A stretch of DNA of 64,000 bases from Streptomyces sp. NBC_00775 (lineage in GTDB: Bacteria > Actinomycetota > Actinomycetes > Streptomycetales > Streptomycetaceae): positions 8,060,001 through 8,124,000 of the forward strand of contig NZ_CP108938.1 of NCBI RefSeq assembly GCF_036347135.1. Direction: 5' to 3'. Positions 9,495-19,551 of the stretch are shown in pieces (position 1 is the first letter of the stretch; every line of letters starts with the position of its first letter). The notes beneath the pieces were generated by a model. That model did not search any database. It saw nothing but the letters and a program-made list of their open reading frames with translations, and was not told the origin of the DNA. The position numbers and the translations under genes are program-made.

Positions 9495-9647
9495 GCGCAG
9501 TTCCCCGCGCCCCTGAAAAGACTGGGTTGTTCGTCGGGTGCGGGGCGGTGGGGGTTGCTCGCGCAGTTCCCCGCGCCCCTAAAAAGACCGCCGGTCCGCC
9601 CCGGGTTCTTTTAAGGGGCGCGGGGAACTGCGCGAGCAACCCCCACC
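9495..9647. repeat. Three copies of a GCGCAGTTCCCCGCGCCCCT palindromic element
   Basis: Copies lie at 9495-9514 and 9561-9580 (direct) and 9614-9633 (inverted). The second and third are embedded in a near-perfect inverted repeat, with arms 9547-9586 and 9608-9647 that differ at one position and flank a 21-base loop. The same element forms a perfect palindrome at 22062-22103. It is a dispersed Streptomyces intergenic repeat whose role is unknown; it may end transcripts of the convergent SDR and ankyrin genes. Confidence 0.8.
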
Positions 9648-9669
9648 CGCCCGCAGCCGAAGAACCGGC

Positions 9670-10422
9670 CTATGTGGTCTGGGGCGGGTGGCCCAGGGGC
9701 GATCGCAGGAGCGCGGCTATCTCGGCATGGGCCGTCTGCTGGTCGTTGCCGGCGAAGGGGCGGCCCTGCGTGTCGAGGAGTTGGACCTCGATGGTGATGC
9801 CGCTGTCCTCCGGGTAGCGATGGGTGACCGACTCGTGGCCCGGGCCGTGGATCTGTTCCAGGCCCGCGCGGAGTTCGGCTTCCACGTCCAGGGGAACCCA
9901 GCGGCGGGCCTCCGCCAGGGCCTCGGACCTCGCCTCGGCTCCCTGGGCGAGGAGCGCCCGTACGCACCCCAGCGACCCCCGCCGCGCGGCGGCGACCAGC
10001 GGCGGCTCACCGGTGGGACCGGGACGGTCCGGGTCCGCGCCGGCCCCGAGAAGGGCCTCCACCACCGGAGCGTGGCCCCGCCGCACCGCCCAGGCCAGGG
10101 CCGTGAAGCCGAACGCCTCCACCGTGTCCGGGTACGCCCCGGCCGCCAGCAGGGCACGGACGACCGCCGTATGGCCGCCGCAGGCCGCGCCGCACAGCGG
10201 AGCGTCCGTGGCCTGACTCAGCCGGTCGGGGGCGGCGCCGGTCGCCAACAGCAGTCGTACGATGCCGGGCTGGTCGCTCACCGCCGCCAGATACAGCGCC
10301 GTCTGGCCGTCCTCGTCCACCGACTCCGGACTCGCGCCGGAGCGCAGCAGCCGTACGACCGCGTCCTCGTCACCCTCGTACACAGCGGTGAAGAGACGCG
10401 CCGCGGGGTCGTTCGTGCTCAT
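9670..10422 (-). CDS. Ankyrin-repeat protein
   Basis: A 250-residue soluble protein starting at ATG 10422 (MSTNDPAARLFTAVYEGD). About five ankyrin repeats fill residues 8-170, seen as recurrent G-T-ALYLAA, G-ADPD and VVRALLAAGA patterns. The C-terminal 80 residues are not ankyrin and contain a strand-rich stretch (ITIEVQLLDTQGRPFAGND). No signal peptide or membrane segment is visible, so it is likely a cytosolic protein-interaction module. An upstream in-frame ATG at 10458 is possible but less conserved in character. The neighbouring metallopeptidase at 10530 is co-oriented, 108 bp upstream, so the two might be cotranscribed. No partner can be named. Confidence 0.8.
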   Translation of the reverse strand: MSTNDPAARLFTAVYEGDEDAVVRLLRSGASPESVDEDGQTALYLAAVSDQPGIVRLLLATGAAPDRLSQATDAPLCGAACGGHTAVVRALLAAGAYPDTVEAFGFTALAWAVRRGHAPVVEALLGAGADPDRPGPTGEPPLVAAARRGSLGCVRALLAQGAEARSEALAEARRWVPLDVEAELRAGLEQIHGPGHESVTHRYPEDSGITIEVQLLDTQGRPFAGNDQQTAHAEIAALLRSPLGHPPQTT

Positions 10423-10478
10423 CCTTCGACCCTCGCTCGCGAAGGACCCGGGAGGCAAAGCCTTTTGGGGTGTTCTGT

Positions 10479-10524
10479 CTCACCCCTTACGTGCTCAGCC
10501 CTGAGCTCACCCCTTACGTGCTCA
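10479..10524. repeat. 19-bp perfect direct repeat before the ankyrin gene
   Basis: CTCACCCCTTACGTGCTCA occurs at 10479-10497 and again at 10506-10524, start-to-start spacing 27 bp. It fills the gap between the metallopeptidase stop and the ankyrin start. It could be a double operator or a recent duplication. Confidence 0.7.
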
Positions 10525-10529
10525 CCCTT

Positions 10530-12468
<1,939 letters not shown>

Positions 12469-12600
12469 GCGCCGCGGCCGTCGCACGTACGTCTGACGGT
12501 GTGGGCGCCCGTGACCCCGGTCGCGGGTGCCCCGCTGCGCCTGCCCCGGCTTTCCGGGCTCTCCCGGCCGCCAGTCCCGTTAGTCCAACTGCTCTCCCTC

Positions 12601-12614
12601 CTTTGTCCATGGGC
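12601..12614 (+). promoter_or_regulatory. CTTTGTCCATGGGC box upstream of GH101
   Basis: This 14-base site lies 60 bp before the GH101 start. Its first 12 bases recur exactly in the GH35/araC divergent promoter, in the same orientation relative to the glycosidase, and both are followed by ACCGACC. The local AraC-type regulator is the likely binder. Confidence 0.55.
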
Positions 12615-12673
12615 ACACCGACCCCACGCGCCGCACGCTGACGGCACGGAACACCGCCCCCGGGAGGAGAGCC

Positions 12674-15600
12674 TTGCAGCCCTCAGCCATGCCCTCGGAC
12701 ACCTTCGCCCCCACCCGCCGTGCCGTCGTCGCGGCGAGCGCCGCCGTCGGGATCGGGGCCGCGCTCGGCACGCCCGGCGCGGCCTCGGCGGCCACCGCCT
12801 CCGGCGAAGACATCACCATCCGCTCCGGCGCCCTCGAAGTCCGCGTCGCCGCCGCCTTCCCGCGGATCGTCTCCTACACCGACCGTGCCACCGGCGCCGT
12901 CCTGCACGGCCAGGAGGACGAGGTCACCTCCGTCCTCATCGACGACGCCTTGCGCACCCCGACGGTCACCGCCACGGCCGGCGACACCGCGGTCGCGTAC
13001 CGCCTCGCCTTCGACGGCGGCACCACCATCGACATCGAGATCACGGTGACGGACCATCAAGTCACCTGGCGTGTCACGGAGATCGCCGACACCGGCGCCC
13101 TCCCCGTCGGCACCCTCCGCATCCCCGGCCTCGCCCTGCTCTCCGTCCGCAGCGACCAGCCCGGCGCCCAACTCCTCGCCGCACGCATCCAGTTGGACAA
13201 GTCCAAGAGCGGCGACACCCTGCTCACCCCGACCGCCGACAGCCCGGCCGACACCGCCACCGGATGCGCGTACGCCGTCGTCGCGCACCACGCACTCGCG
13301 GGCGCCGTCGAGACGAACACCGTCTACGACAAGCCCGTCAGCGCCGACGGCACCACCTGGGAGAACGGCCGCCTCTGGCGCCAGACCGTCCGCAAGGACG
13401 GCTACGTCAAGGCCCAGCTCACCCCCGGCCAGTGGACCCACCGCGCCGCGACCGCGACCGACACCGAACCCCTCCCATACGCCACGGTCATCGTCACCGG
13501 CGACCGCAACGGCGACGGCGTGATCGACTGGCAGGACGCGGCGATCGCCTTCCGCGACATCATGGTCACCCCGCTCGGAGCCGACGAGACCCATCTGCGC
13601 GTCGTCCCGCACATCCCCTTCAACTTCGCCTCGCAGGCCACCAATCCGTTCCTCGCCACCCTCGACAACGTCAAGCGGATCTCCCTCGCCACCGACGGAC
13701 TACGGCAGTTCACGCTCCTCAAGGGCTACCAGTCCGAAGGACACGACTCCGCGCACCCCGACTACGCGGGCAACTACAACCAGCGCGCCGGCGGCCTCGA
13801 CGACCTCAACACCCTCGTCAGGGAAGGCAGGAAGTGGAACAGCGACTTCGCCGTCCACGTCAACGCCACCGAGTCCTACCCCGTCGCCCACGCCTTCTCC
13901 GAGACCCTCGTCGACAAGACCAACGAGCAGTGGGACTGGCTGGACCAGTCCTACCGGATCGACCAGCGCCGCGACCTCGTCTCCGGCGACATCGCCCAGC
14001 GCTTCGCGGACCTGCGACGCGACGCGGACCCGGCCCTGAACTCCCTCTACATCGACGTCTTCCGCGAGTCCGGCTGGACCTCCGACCGCCTCCAGCGCGC
14101 CCTGCGCGACCAGGGCTGGCACGTCACCTCCGAATGGGGCCACGGCCTGGAGCGCTCCTCGCTCTGGTCGCACTGGGCGACCGAGACCGACTACGGCCCC
14201 GACACCTCCCGCGGCATCAACTCCCAGCTCATCCGCTTCATCCGCAACCACCAGAAGGACGTCTTCGCCGACAAGTGGCCCACCCTGCTCGGCATCGCCC
14301 GCATGGGCAACTTCGAGGGCTGGACCGGCAAGACCGACTGGACCTACTTCTACGACCTCCTCTGGGCCCACTCACTGCCCGCCAAGTACCTCCAGGCGTT
14401 CCCGGTCAGGACGTGGACCGACCACGAGATCACCTTCGAGGGGTCCATATCCGTCTCCGACGCCGACGGCACCCGCCGCATCACCACCGACGGACGGCTC
14501 GTCTACGACGACGGCAGCTACCTCCTGCCCTGGGAGCCGAAGCGGCCCACGAAGCTCTACCACTACAACCCCCAGGGCGGCAGCACCAGTTGGCAGCTCC
14601 CGCGCGCCTGGGAGGGCCTTGCCCGCATCGCCCTATATCGGCTCACCGACCAGGGCCGGGTGTTCCAGACGTACATCCCCGTACGCGACGGCAAGGTCAC
14701 CCTCGACGCCACGCCCAAGCAGCCGTACGTCCTCCACCGCACCCGCGTCCCCGACACCCCCGACCCCGCCTGGGGCCAGGCCACCCCTCTCCACGACCCA
14801 GGCTTCAACTCCGGCTCCCTGAAAGGCTGGAGGGTCAGCGGCCCCGCCTCCGTCCAGCTCAGCGACCTCGGCGACTACGAGCTGGTGATCGCCTCCGGCG
14901 GCGCGGCCACCGTCACCCAGCGGCTCACCCGCCTCAAGCCCGGCCCGTACGCCGCCTCCGTCCAGGTCGAGGTCGGCGAGAGCGCGGACGACACCCGCAG
15001 AGCCTGTCTCCAGGTGCGTACCGCCGACGGTGTCACGGCCGACAACTGGACCAAGACCTCCACCGCGGGCAACTACGTCGCCGCCGACCGCAAGCACGGC
15101 ACCCGCTTCCAGCGGATGGTCACCTACTTCACCGTGCCCGAGGGCGGCGGCCGGGTCGACCTCACCCTGCACGCCGACGCCGGGCACGCGCGCGTGCGGT
15201 TCGACAACGTCCGTGTCGTGCCCGCACGGCAGCCCTCGAAGCAGGGCGCGCTCGTCTTCGAGGACTTCGAGAACGTCCCCCAGGGATGGGGCCCCTTCGT
15301 GAAGGGTGACGCGGGCGGCTCCACCGACCCGCGCACCCATATCGCCCAGCGGCACGCCCCGTTCACCCAGCGCGGCTGGAACGGCAAGGCGATCGACGAC
15401 GTCATCGACGGCTCGCAGTCCCTCAAGTCACGCGGCGAGAACGACGGCCTGGTCTACCGGACCCTCCCGCACACGGTCCGGTTCGAGCCGGGCAAGCGCT
15501 ACCGGGTCACCTTCCGCTACGAGAACGAGAAGGCCGGGCAGTACGCCTGGATCACCGCCGCCGACCACGGCGCGACGACCACCGAACTGGACCGCGCCGG

Positions 15601-15748
15601 CCTTCCCGCCGCCACCGAACCGGCCGAGCTGGCCTACGAGTTCACCGCACCCGGTGAGGGCGAGGCCTGGGTCGGGCTGCGCAAGGTGGGGGACGACGGC
15701 TCGGCGGAGTTCTCACTGGACTCGTTCGAAGTGAACGAGGTTTCCTGA
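12674..15748 (+). CDS. Secreted endo-alpha-N-acetylgalactosaminidase, GH101
   Basis: A 1024-residue exported glycoside hydrolase. The TTG at 12674 follows GGAGGAGA, a better fit than the ATG 15 bases later. A Tat signal (PTRRAVVAASAAVG) is followed by a beta-rich domain, then the GH101 barrel with LYIDVFRESGW (Asp461, probable nucleophile) and HVTSEWGHGLERSS (Glu487, probable acid/base). The segment DWTYFYDLLWAHSLPAKYLQ is typical of the family. The C-terminal 250 residues form two jelly-roll, CBM-like modules. GH101 enzymes release the Gal-beta-1,3-GalNAc disaccharide from Ser/Thr O-glycans. The neighbouring GH35 galactosidase could split that disaccharide after uptake. The 3' end overlaps the GH35 gene by 115 bp on the other strand. 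Confidence 0.9.
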   Translation: MQPSAMPSDTFAPTRRAVVAASAAVGIGAALGTPGAASAATASGEDITIRSGALEVRVAAAFPRIVSYTDRATGAVLHGQEDEVTSVLIDDALRTPTVTATAGDTAVAYRLAFDGGTTIDIEITVTDHQVTWRVTEIADTGALPVGTLRIPGLALLSVRSDQPGAQLLAARIQLDKSKSGDTLLTPTADSPADTATGCAYAVVAHHALAGAVETNTVYDKPVSADGTTWENGRLWRQTVRKDGYVKAQLTPGQWTHRAATATDTEPLPYATVIVTGDRNGDGVIDWQDAAIAFRDIMVTPLGADETHLRVVPHIPFNFASQATNPFLATLDNVKRISLATDGLRQFTLLKGYQSEGHDSAHPDYAGNYNQRAGGLDDLNTLVREGRKWNSDFAVHVNATESYPVAHAFSETLVDKTNEQWDWLDQSYRIDQRRDLVSGDIAQRFADLRRDADPALNSLYIDVFRESGWTSDRLQRALRDQGWHVTSEWGHGLERSSLWSHWATETDYGPDTSRGINSQLIRFIRNHQKDVFADKWPTLLGIARMGNFEGWTGKTDWTYFYDLLWAHSLPAKYLQAFPVRTWTDHEITFEGSISVSDADGTRRITTDGRLVYDDGSYLLPWEPKRPTKLYHYNPQGGSTSWQLPRAWEGLARIALYRLTDQGRVFQTYIPVRDGKVTLDATPKQPYVLHRTRVPDTPDPAWGQATPLHDPGFNSGSLKGWRVSGPASVQLSDLGDYELVIASGGAATVTQRLTRLKPGPYAASVQVEVGESADDTRRACLQVRTADGVTADNWTKTSTAGNYVAADRKHGTRFQRMVTYFTVPEGGGRVDLTLHADAGHARVRFDNVRVVPARQPSKQGALVFEDFENVPQGWGPFVKGDAGGSTDPRTHIAQRHAPFTQRGWNGKAIDDVIDGSQSLKSRGENDGLVYRTLPHTVRFEPGKRYRVTFRYENEKAGQYAWITAADHGATTTELDRAGLPAATEPAELAYEFTAPGEGEAWVGLRKVGDDGSAEFSLDSFEVNEVS

Positions 15749-17442
15749 AGCTCCAGCACCCACACCTCGTTCACGCCCTCACGCAGGACCGGACCGGGAA
15801 CGTACAACTCCCGCTGCGGACCGACCGACCAGTACCGCCCCAGATTGAACCCGTTGATCCACACGAACCCCCGGGTCCAGCCCGGGAGTTCCAGCAGGGC
15901 GTCCCCGGCGCCGCGCACCTCGACGGTGCCGCGGTACAGACCGGGGGCGCCGTCCCCCGGGAGCCCCGCGAAAGGCACCCGCCCGACATCGTCCAGCGCG
16001 TCCAGCCGCAGCCCCCGCGCCCGCACCCCGTGCAGATACTGCCGCTCGTGCAGCACACCCCCGGTGATGCCCTTCGGCTCACCCGTGCGCGGCCCGTAGT
16101 TGACCCTCCCCAGGGACTCCACCCACAGCTCCACGCGCGCGTGCCCCGCGACCGGCTCCTTGAGCTGAGGCTCCTCCTCGGTGAGCACCCCGGCCCGCGC
16201 ACCGTCGACGTACACCACCGCCAGATCCCGCAGCCCGCGCAGCATGAGCGGATACGGCTGCCGGGGACCCGGCACGGTCACCTCGTACTTGACCAGGCCC
16301 CGGTCCACGTCCAGTTCCTCGAAGGTCGGCGGCACGGGGTACTCGCCGCCGGCACCCCCCACCGACTCCAGCACGGTGTCCATGGAGGCCCATTCCCGAA
16401 GGGCGACCGGCCCGGACGCCCCGAGCGGCGAGGGCAGTGGAGGCAGATCGGGCAGCGGCCCGTCCGCGTACTCGGCGAGGACCTCCCGGAAGCGCCAGAA
16501 CTTCTCGGTGGGGCGCCCGAGTTCATCGATCGGCGCGTCGTAGTCGTAGGAGGTGACGTCCGGCTCCAGCGGGCCGTCGTGCAGGGCGCCGCCGCCCCGG
16601 TTGGCACCCGCCCAGCCCGCGAAGTTCGTGCCCCCGTGCGCCATGTAGAGATTGACCGACGCCCCGCACTCCAGGATCTCCCGCAGCGCGTCCGCGGCGT
16701 CCCCGGGATCCCGTACGACATGGCCGGCGCCCCAGTGGTCGAACCAGCCGCACCAGAACTCCATGCACATCAGCGGGCCCACGGGCCGGTGCCCGCGCAA
16801 CGTCGCGAACGCCTCGCGCGCGTGGGAGCCGAAATTGGCGGTCGCCAGGACGCCGGGGACCGAACCGCCGGTGAGCATGTGATCCTCGGGCCCGTCCGAA
16901 GTGAACAGCGGCACGCTCACCCCCTCGGCCCGCAGCAGGTCCGCCAGCCACCGCAGATACACCTGGTCCGAGCCGTAGCTGCCGTACTCGTTCTCGACCT
17001 GCACCATCAGCACCGGCCCGCCGCGGTCGATCTGCCGCGGCACGATCTCGTGCAGCAGATGGTGGAACCAGTGCCGCACCTGCCCCAGATACTCCTCGTC
17101 CCGCGTCCGGAGCTTCCCCGTCAGCCAGTGCGGCAGCCCCCCGTTCTCCCACTCCGCGCAGATGTACGGGCCAGGCCGCACGATCGCCCACAGCCCAGCC
17201 TCCCGCACCGCGTCCAGGAAACGGCCCAGCTGCTGGACATCCCGGAAGGAACCCGAGCGCGGCTCATGGAGATTCCACGGAACGTACGTCTCCACACAGT
17301 TGAGCCCCAGCGCCCGCAGCATCCCGAGCCGGTGCGCCCACTGCTCCTCGTGCACCCGGAAGTAGTGCAGTGCGCCCGACAGCAGCCGCACCGGGCGTCC
17401 GTCCAGCAGAAAATCCGTGTCCCCCACCGTGAACTCGCTCAT
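15634..17442 (-). CDS. Beta-galactosidase, GH35
   Basis: A 602-residue glycoside hydrolase family 35 enzyme. ATG 17442 has AGGGGTGA about 10 bases upstream; the GTG at 17448 is too close. The barrel shows LSGALHYFRVHEEQW, RPGPYICAEWENGGLP and VENEYGSYG with acid/base Glu152, and MCMEFWCGWF with nucleophile Glu228. C-terminal beta domains end naturally around VWVLELQ. A 36-residue Ser/Pro-rich tail then reads antisense into the GH101 gene. There is no signal peptide, so the enzyme is cytoplasmic and should hydrolyse imported beta-galactosides, perhaps the Gal-GalNAc disaccharide from GH101 action. It is divergent from its AraC-type regulator. Confidence 0.92.
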   Translation of the reverse strand: MSEFTVGDTDFLLDGRPVRLLSGALHYFRVHEEQWAHRLGMLRALGLNCVETYVPWNLHEPRSGSFRDVQQLGRFLDAVREAGLWAIVRPGPYICAEWENGGLPHWLTGKLRTRDEEYLGQVRHWFHHLLHEIVPRQIDRGGPVLMVQVENEYGSYGSDQVYLRWLADLLRAEGVSVPLFTSDGPEDHMLTGGSVPGVLATANFGSHAREAFATLRGHRPVGPLMCMEFWCGWFDHWGAGHVVRDPGDAADALREILECGASVNLYMAHGGTNFAGWAGANRGGGALHDGPLEPDVTSYDYDAPIDELGRPTEKFWRFREVLAEYADGPLPDLPPLPSPLGASGPVALREWASMDTVLESVGGAGGEYPVPPTFEELDVDRGLVKYEVTVPGPRQPYPLMLRGLRDLAVVYVDGARAGVLTEEEPQLKEPVAGHARVELWVESLGRVNYGPRTGEPKGITGGVLHERQYLHGVRARGLRLDALDDVGRVPFAGLPGDGAPGLYRGTVEVRGAGDALLELPGWTRGFVWINGFNLGRYWSVGPQRELYVPGPVLREGVNEVWVLELQETSFTSNESSENSAEPSSPTLRSPTQASPSPGAVNS

Positions 17443-17473
17443 GGGCACACGATCACCCCTGGCGGTCGGTCAC

Positions 17474-17487
17474 GTCCATGGACAAAG
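17474..17487 (-). promoter_or_regulatory. CTTTGTCCATGGAC box in the GH35/araC promoter
   Basis: On the minus strand this reads CTTTGTCCATGGAC and contains the 10-bp palindrome GTCCATGGAC. It lies about 32 bp before the GH35 start and 50 bp before the araC-type gene. The first 12 bases are identical to the site before GH101. It is a candidate operator for the adjacent regulator. Confidence 0.6.
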
Positions 17488-17538
17488 ATCGTCGCTGATT
17501 GGACGCAAGCAGTACCGAGCCGGGCAGGAGGAAACGGC

Positions 17539-18423
17539 ATGTACCACACCTGGATGCGCTATTTCACCCCCGCTCCAGCCCACCACCGCCTCGGACTCGC
17601 CTGCCTCGGCGTCGGCCTCCAGTACGGCGAACTGCCCGTCGTCGGACCCCGCACCCTCGACCACCACGTCGCCGTCGTGATCAGCGCGGGCAGCGGCTGG
17701 TACCGCACCCCCGACGGACACCGCCACCCCGTCACCGCGCCCGCCCTGATCTGGCTCACCCCCGGCACACCACACCACTACGGGCCCGACCCCAGCTGGG
17801 ACGAGTGCTTCGTCGACTTCACCGGACCCGCGACAGCCACGTACACCGAACTCGGCTACATCGAACCCGACCGGCCCGTCGTCCCCCTCGCCGACGCGGG
17901 CGCCGCCCGCACCGTCGTCGGCCGCATCGCCCGCGCCGCCCGCCGCGGCAACCCCCTCCTGGAAGTGGAGACCGGCGCCGCCGTCCACGAACTCCTCGTC
18001 GCCCTGCGCCGCGCCCGCGCCGACCTCGCCCCCGACGGCGACGAAGTCCTCCAGGCCCTCGCCCGCGACGCCTTCCAGCCCCTGTCCGTCGCCGAACACG
18101 CCGCCCGGCACGGCATGACCCCCGCCGAACTGCGCACCGCCGTCCGCCGCCGCGCCGGATGCAGCCCCAAGGACTACCTCCTCGGCATCCGCCTGGGCCG
18201 CGCCAAAGAACTCCTCGCCGCCACCGAACTCCCCGTCGCCGCCGTCGCCCGCCGCGTCGGCTACGACGACCCCGCCTACTTCTCCCGCCTCTTCACCCGC
18301 CGCGTCGGCATCGCCCCCGTCCGCTTCCGCGACCAGCAGGGCCGAACCGTCCCCGGCGGCTGGAGCAACCAGATCCCCGACCCCGACGATCCACCCATGA
18401 TCGAGCCCCCGCACGCCCCGTAG
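17539..18423 (+). CDS. AraC-family transcriptional regulator of the glycosidase genes
   Basis: A 294-residue AraC/XylS regulator starting at ATG 17539 behind AGGAGG. The N-terminal half is a cupin-like sensing domain (VVISAGSGWYRTPDG, LIWLTPGTPHHYGP). The C-terminal double helix-turn-helix covers about residues 165-270, with LSVAEHAARHGMTPAELRTAVRR and the signature VAAVARRVGYDDPAYFSRLFTRRVGIAPVRFR. Divergence from the GH35 gene implies it controls that gene. The box shared with GH101 extends the suggested regulon. An effector, perhaps galactose or Gal-GalNAc, is inferred only. It ends 11 bp before the chorismate mutase gene. Confidence 0.9.
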   Translation: MYHTWMRYFTPAPAHHRLGLACLGVGLQYGELPVVGPRTLDHHVAVVISAGSGWYRTPDGHRHPVTAPALIWLTPGTPHHYGPDPSWDECFVDFTGPATATYTELGYIEPDRPVVPLADAGAARTVVGRIARAARRGNPLLEVETGAAVHELLVALRRARADLAPDGDEVLQALARDAFQPLSVAEHAARHGMTPAELRTAVRRRAGCSPKDYLLGIRLGRAKELLAATELPVAAVARRVGYDDPAYFSRLFTRRVGIAPVRFRDQQGRTVPGGWSNQIPDPDDPPMIEPPHAP

Positions 18424-18434
18424 GGTTGGATGTC

Positions 18435-18779
18435 ATGACCACCAGCAAGCCCCAGGAAGTCGACCCCGCCGTCCGCGCCGAACTCGACCGGCTGCGCGAC
18501 AGCATCGACAACATCGACGCCGCCGTCGTCCACATGCTCGCCGAGCGCTTCAAATGCACCCAGCAGGTCGGCCACCTCAAGGCCGCCCACCAGCTGCCGC
18601 CCGCCGATCCCTCCCGCGAGGCCCACCAGATCGCCCGGCTGCGCCGCCTCGCCGAGAACGCCAAGCTGGATCCGGCCTTCGCCGAAAAATTGCTGAATTT
18701 CATCATCGCCGAGGTCATCCGCCACCACGAGCGCATCGCGGACGGCACCGGGAACGGCACGGCCCGACCGGGGGAGTGA
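18435..18779 (+). CDS. Chorismate mutase, AroQ type
   Basis: A 114-residue all-helical chorismate mutase of the AroQ class. LDRLRDSIDNIDAAVVHMLAERF supplies the first helix with the conserved Arg and the LxxxRF signature, and KLLNFIIAEVIRHHERI the last helix. The enzyme rearranges chorismate to prephenate for phenylalanine and tyrosine synthesis. No export signal is seen, so it is the cytosolic biosynthetic form. It starts at ATG 18435, only 11 bp after the AraC-type gene, but a functional link with the glycosidases is unlikely. An ACGGCCCG / CGGGCCGT inverted repeat overlaps its stop (18759-18790) and may terminate transcription. Confidence 0.9.
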   Translation: MTTSKPQEVDPAVRAELDRLRDSIDNIDAAVVHMLAERFKCTQQVGHLKAAHQLPPADPSREAHQIARLRRLAENAKLDPAFAEKLLNFIIAEVIRHHERIADGTGNGTARPGE

Positions 18780-18928
18780 CACCGGGCCGTCCGGGCGTGC
18801 ATCCTGAGCACTCCTTGCCGAGCACTCGCTGTCGAGCACTCCCCAGACCCACCTGACACAACCACGGGCTCACGTCGTGAGTCGGTACGGGCATAAGCTG
18901 GTATGTCCAAACGAGGGGACGTCAGGCC

Positions 18929-19459
18929 ATGCCGTCGGATGCCAGAATCCTCATCGTCGACGACCATGAGGACACGCTGTACGCCCTGGAGAGCGCCCTG
19001 GCCCCGCTGGGCTACCAGGCCGCGCGGGCCACCAGCGGCGACGAAGCGCTCAAGGAAGTCCTGCGCGGCCAGGTCGGGCTGCTCCTCCTCGACGTGCGCA
19101 TGCCCGGCGTCAGCGGCCTCGACGTCGTCCGCTACATGCGGCGCCTGGAACAGACCCAGCACATCCCCATCATCCTGCTCACCGGCTTCGGCCCGGACGC
19201 CGAACTCACCTCCATCGCCTTCAACCTCGGCGTCGCCGACCTCGTCATGAAACCCATCGACCCCTGGGCCCTGCGCACCAAGGTCCGCTACCTGTACGAC
19301 GCCCACCAACGCCAGCGGAGCCTGGAACACGAAGTGCGCGAACTGCGCGCCCTGATCAAGGAACACACCCCCGACCCCGCCCTCACACACCCCGACACCC
19401 GCGTCCCCGTCCAGCGCGATCCCCGCAACGAGACGCTGCAACAGGACCGCACCCCGTAA
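18929..19459 (+). CDS. Orphan CheY-like response regulator
   Basis: A 176-residue protein with one receiver domain: acidic pocket Asp11-Asp12, phosphoacceptor Asp55 in LLLLDVRMPG, Thr85 and Lys108 in LVMKPID. After residue 125 comes a helical, probably coiled-coil segment (RQRSLEHEVRELRALIKEH) and a Pro-rich tail, with no DNA-binding or enzymatic output domain. No histidine kinase lies nearby. Such stand-alone receivers usually act by protein contact, for example in multi-kinase or partner-switching systems. The next gene, pepN, is 92 bp downstream, with a direct repeat between them. Function is otherwise unknown. Confidence 0.85.
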   Translation: MPSDARILIVDDHEDTLYALESALAPLGYQAARATSGDEALKEVLRGQVGLLLLDVRMPGVSGLDVVRYMRRLEQTQHIPIILLTGFGPDAELTSIAFNLGVADLVMKPIDPWALRTKVRYLYDAHQRQRSLEHEVRELRALIKEHTPDPALTHPDTRVPVQRDPRNETLQQDRTP

Positions 19460-19466
19460 CCGCCTA

Positions 19467-19500
19467 GGACATACGCCATATCCACAGGGGACATACGCCA
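19467..19500. promoter_or_regulatory. Direct repeat GGACATACGCCA x2 before pepN
   Basis: GGACATACGCCA occurs at 19467-19478 and 19489-19500, exactly 22 bp apart, which is two helical turns. It sits 51 bp before the pepN start. The spacing on one DNA face suggests a tandem operator for a dimeric activator or repressor. The regulator is unknown. Confidence 0.45.
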
Positions 19501-19551
19501 CGTACCGGACCGCCCCTGTGCGCTGTCGGACCCATCAGGCAGCATGTCCTC

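Noticed and set aside
18435..18779. Chorismate mutase as part of the glycosidase regulon
   Set aside because: It is near the AraC-type gene but lacks the shared box and has a housekeeping role.
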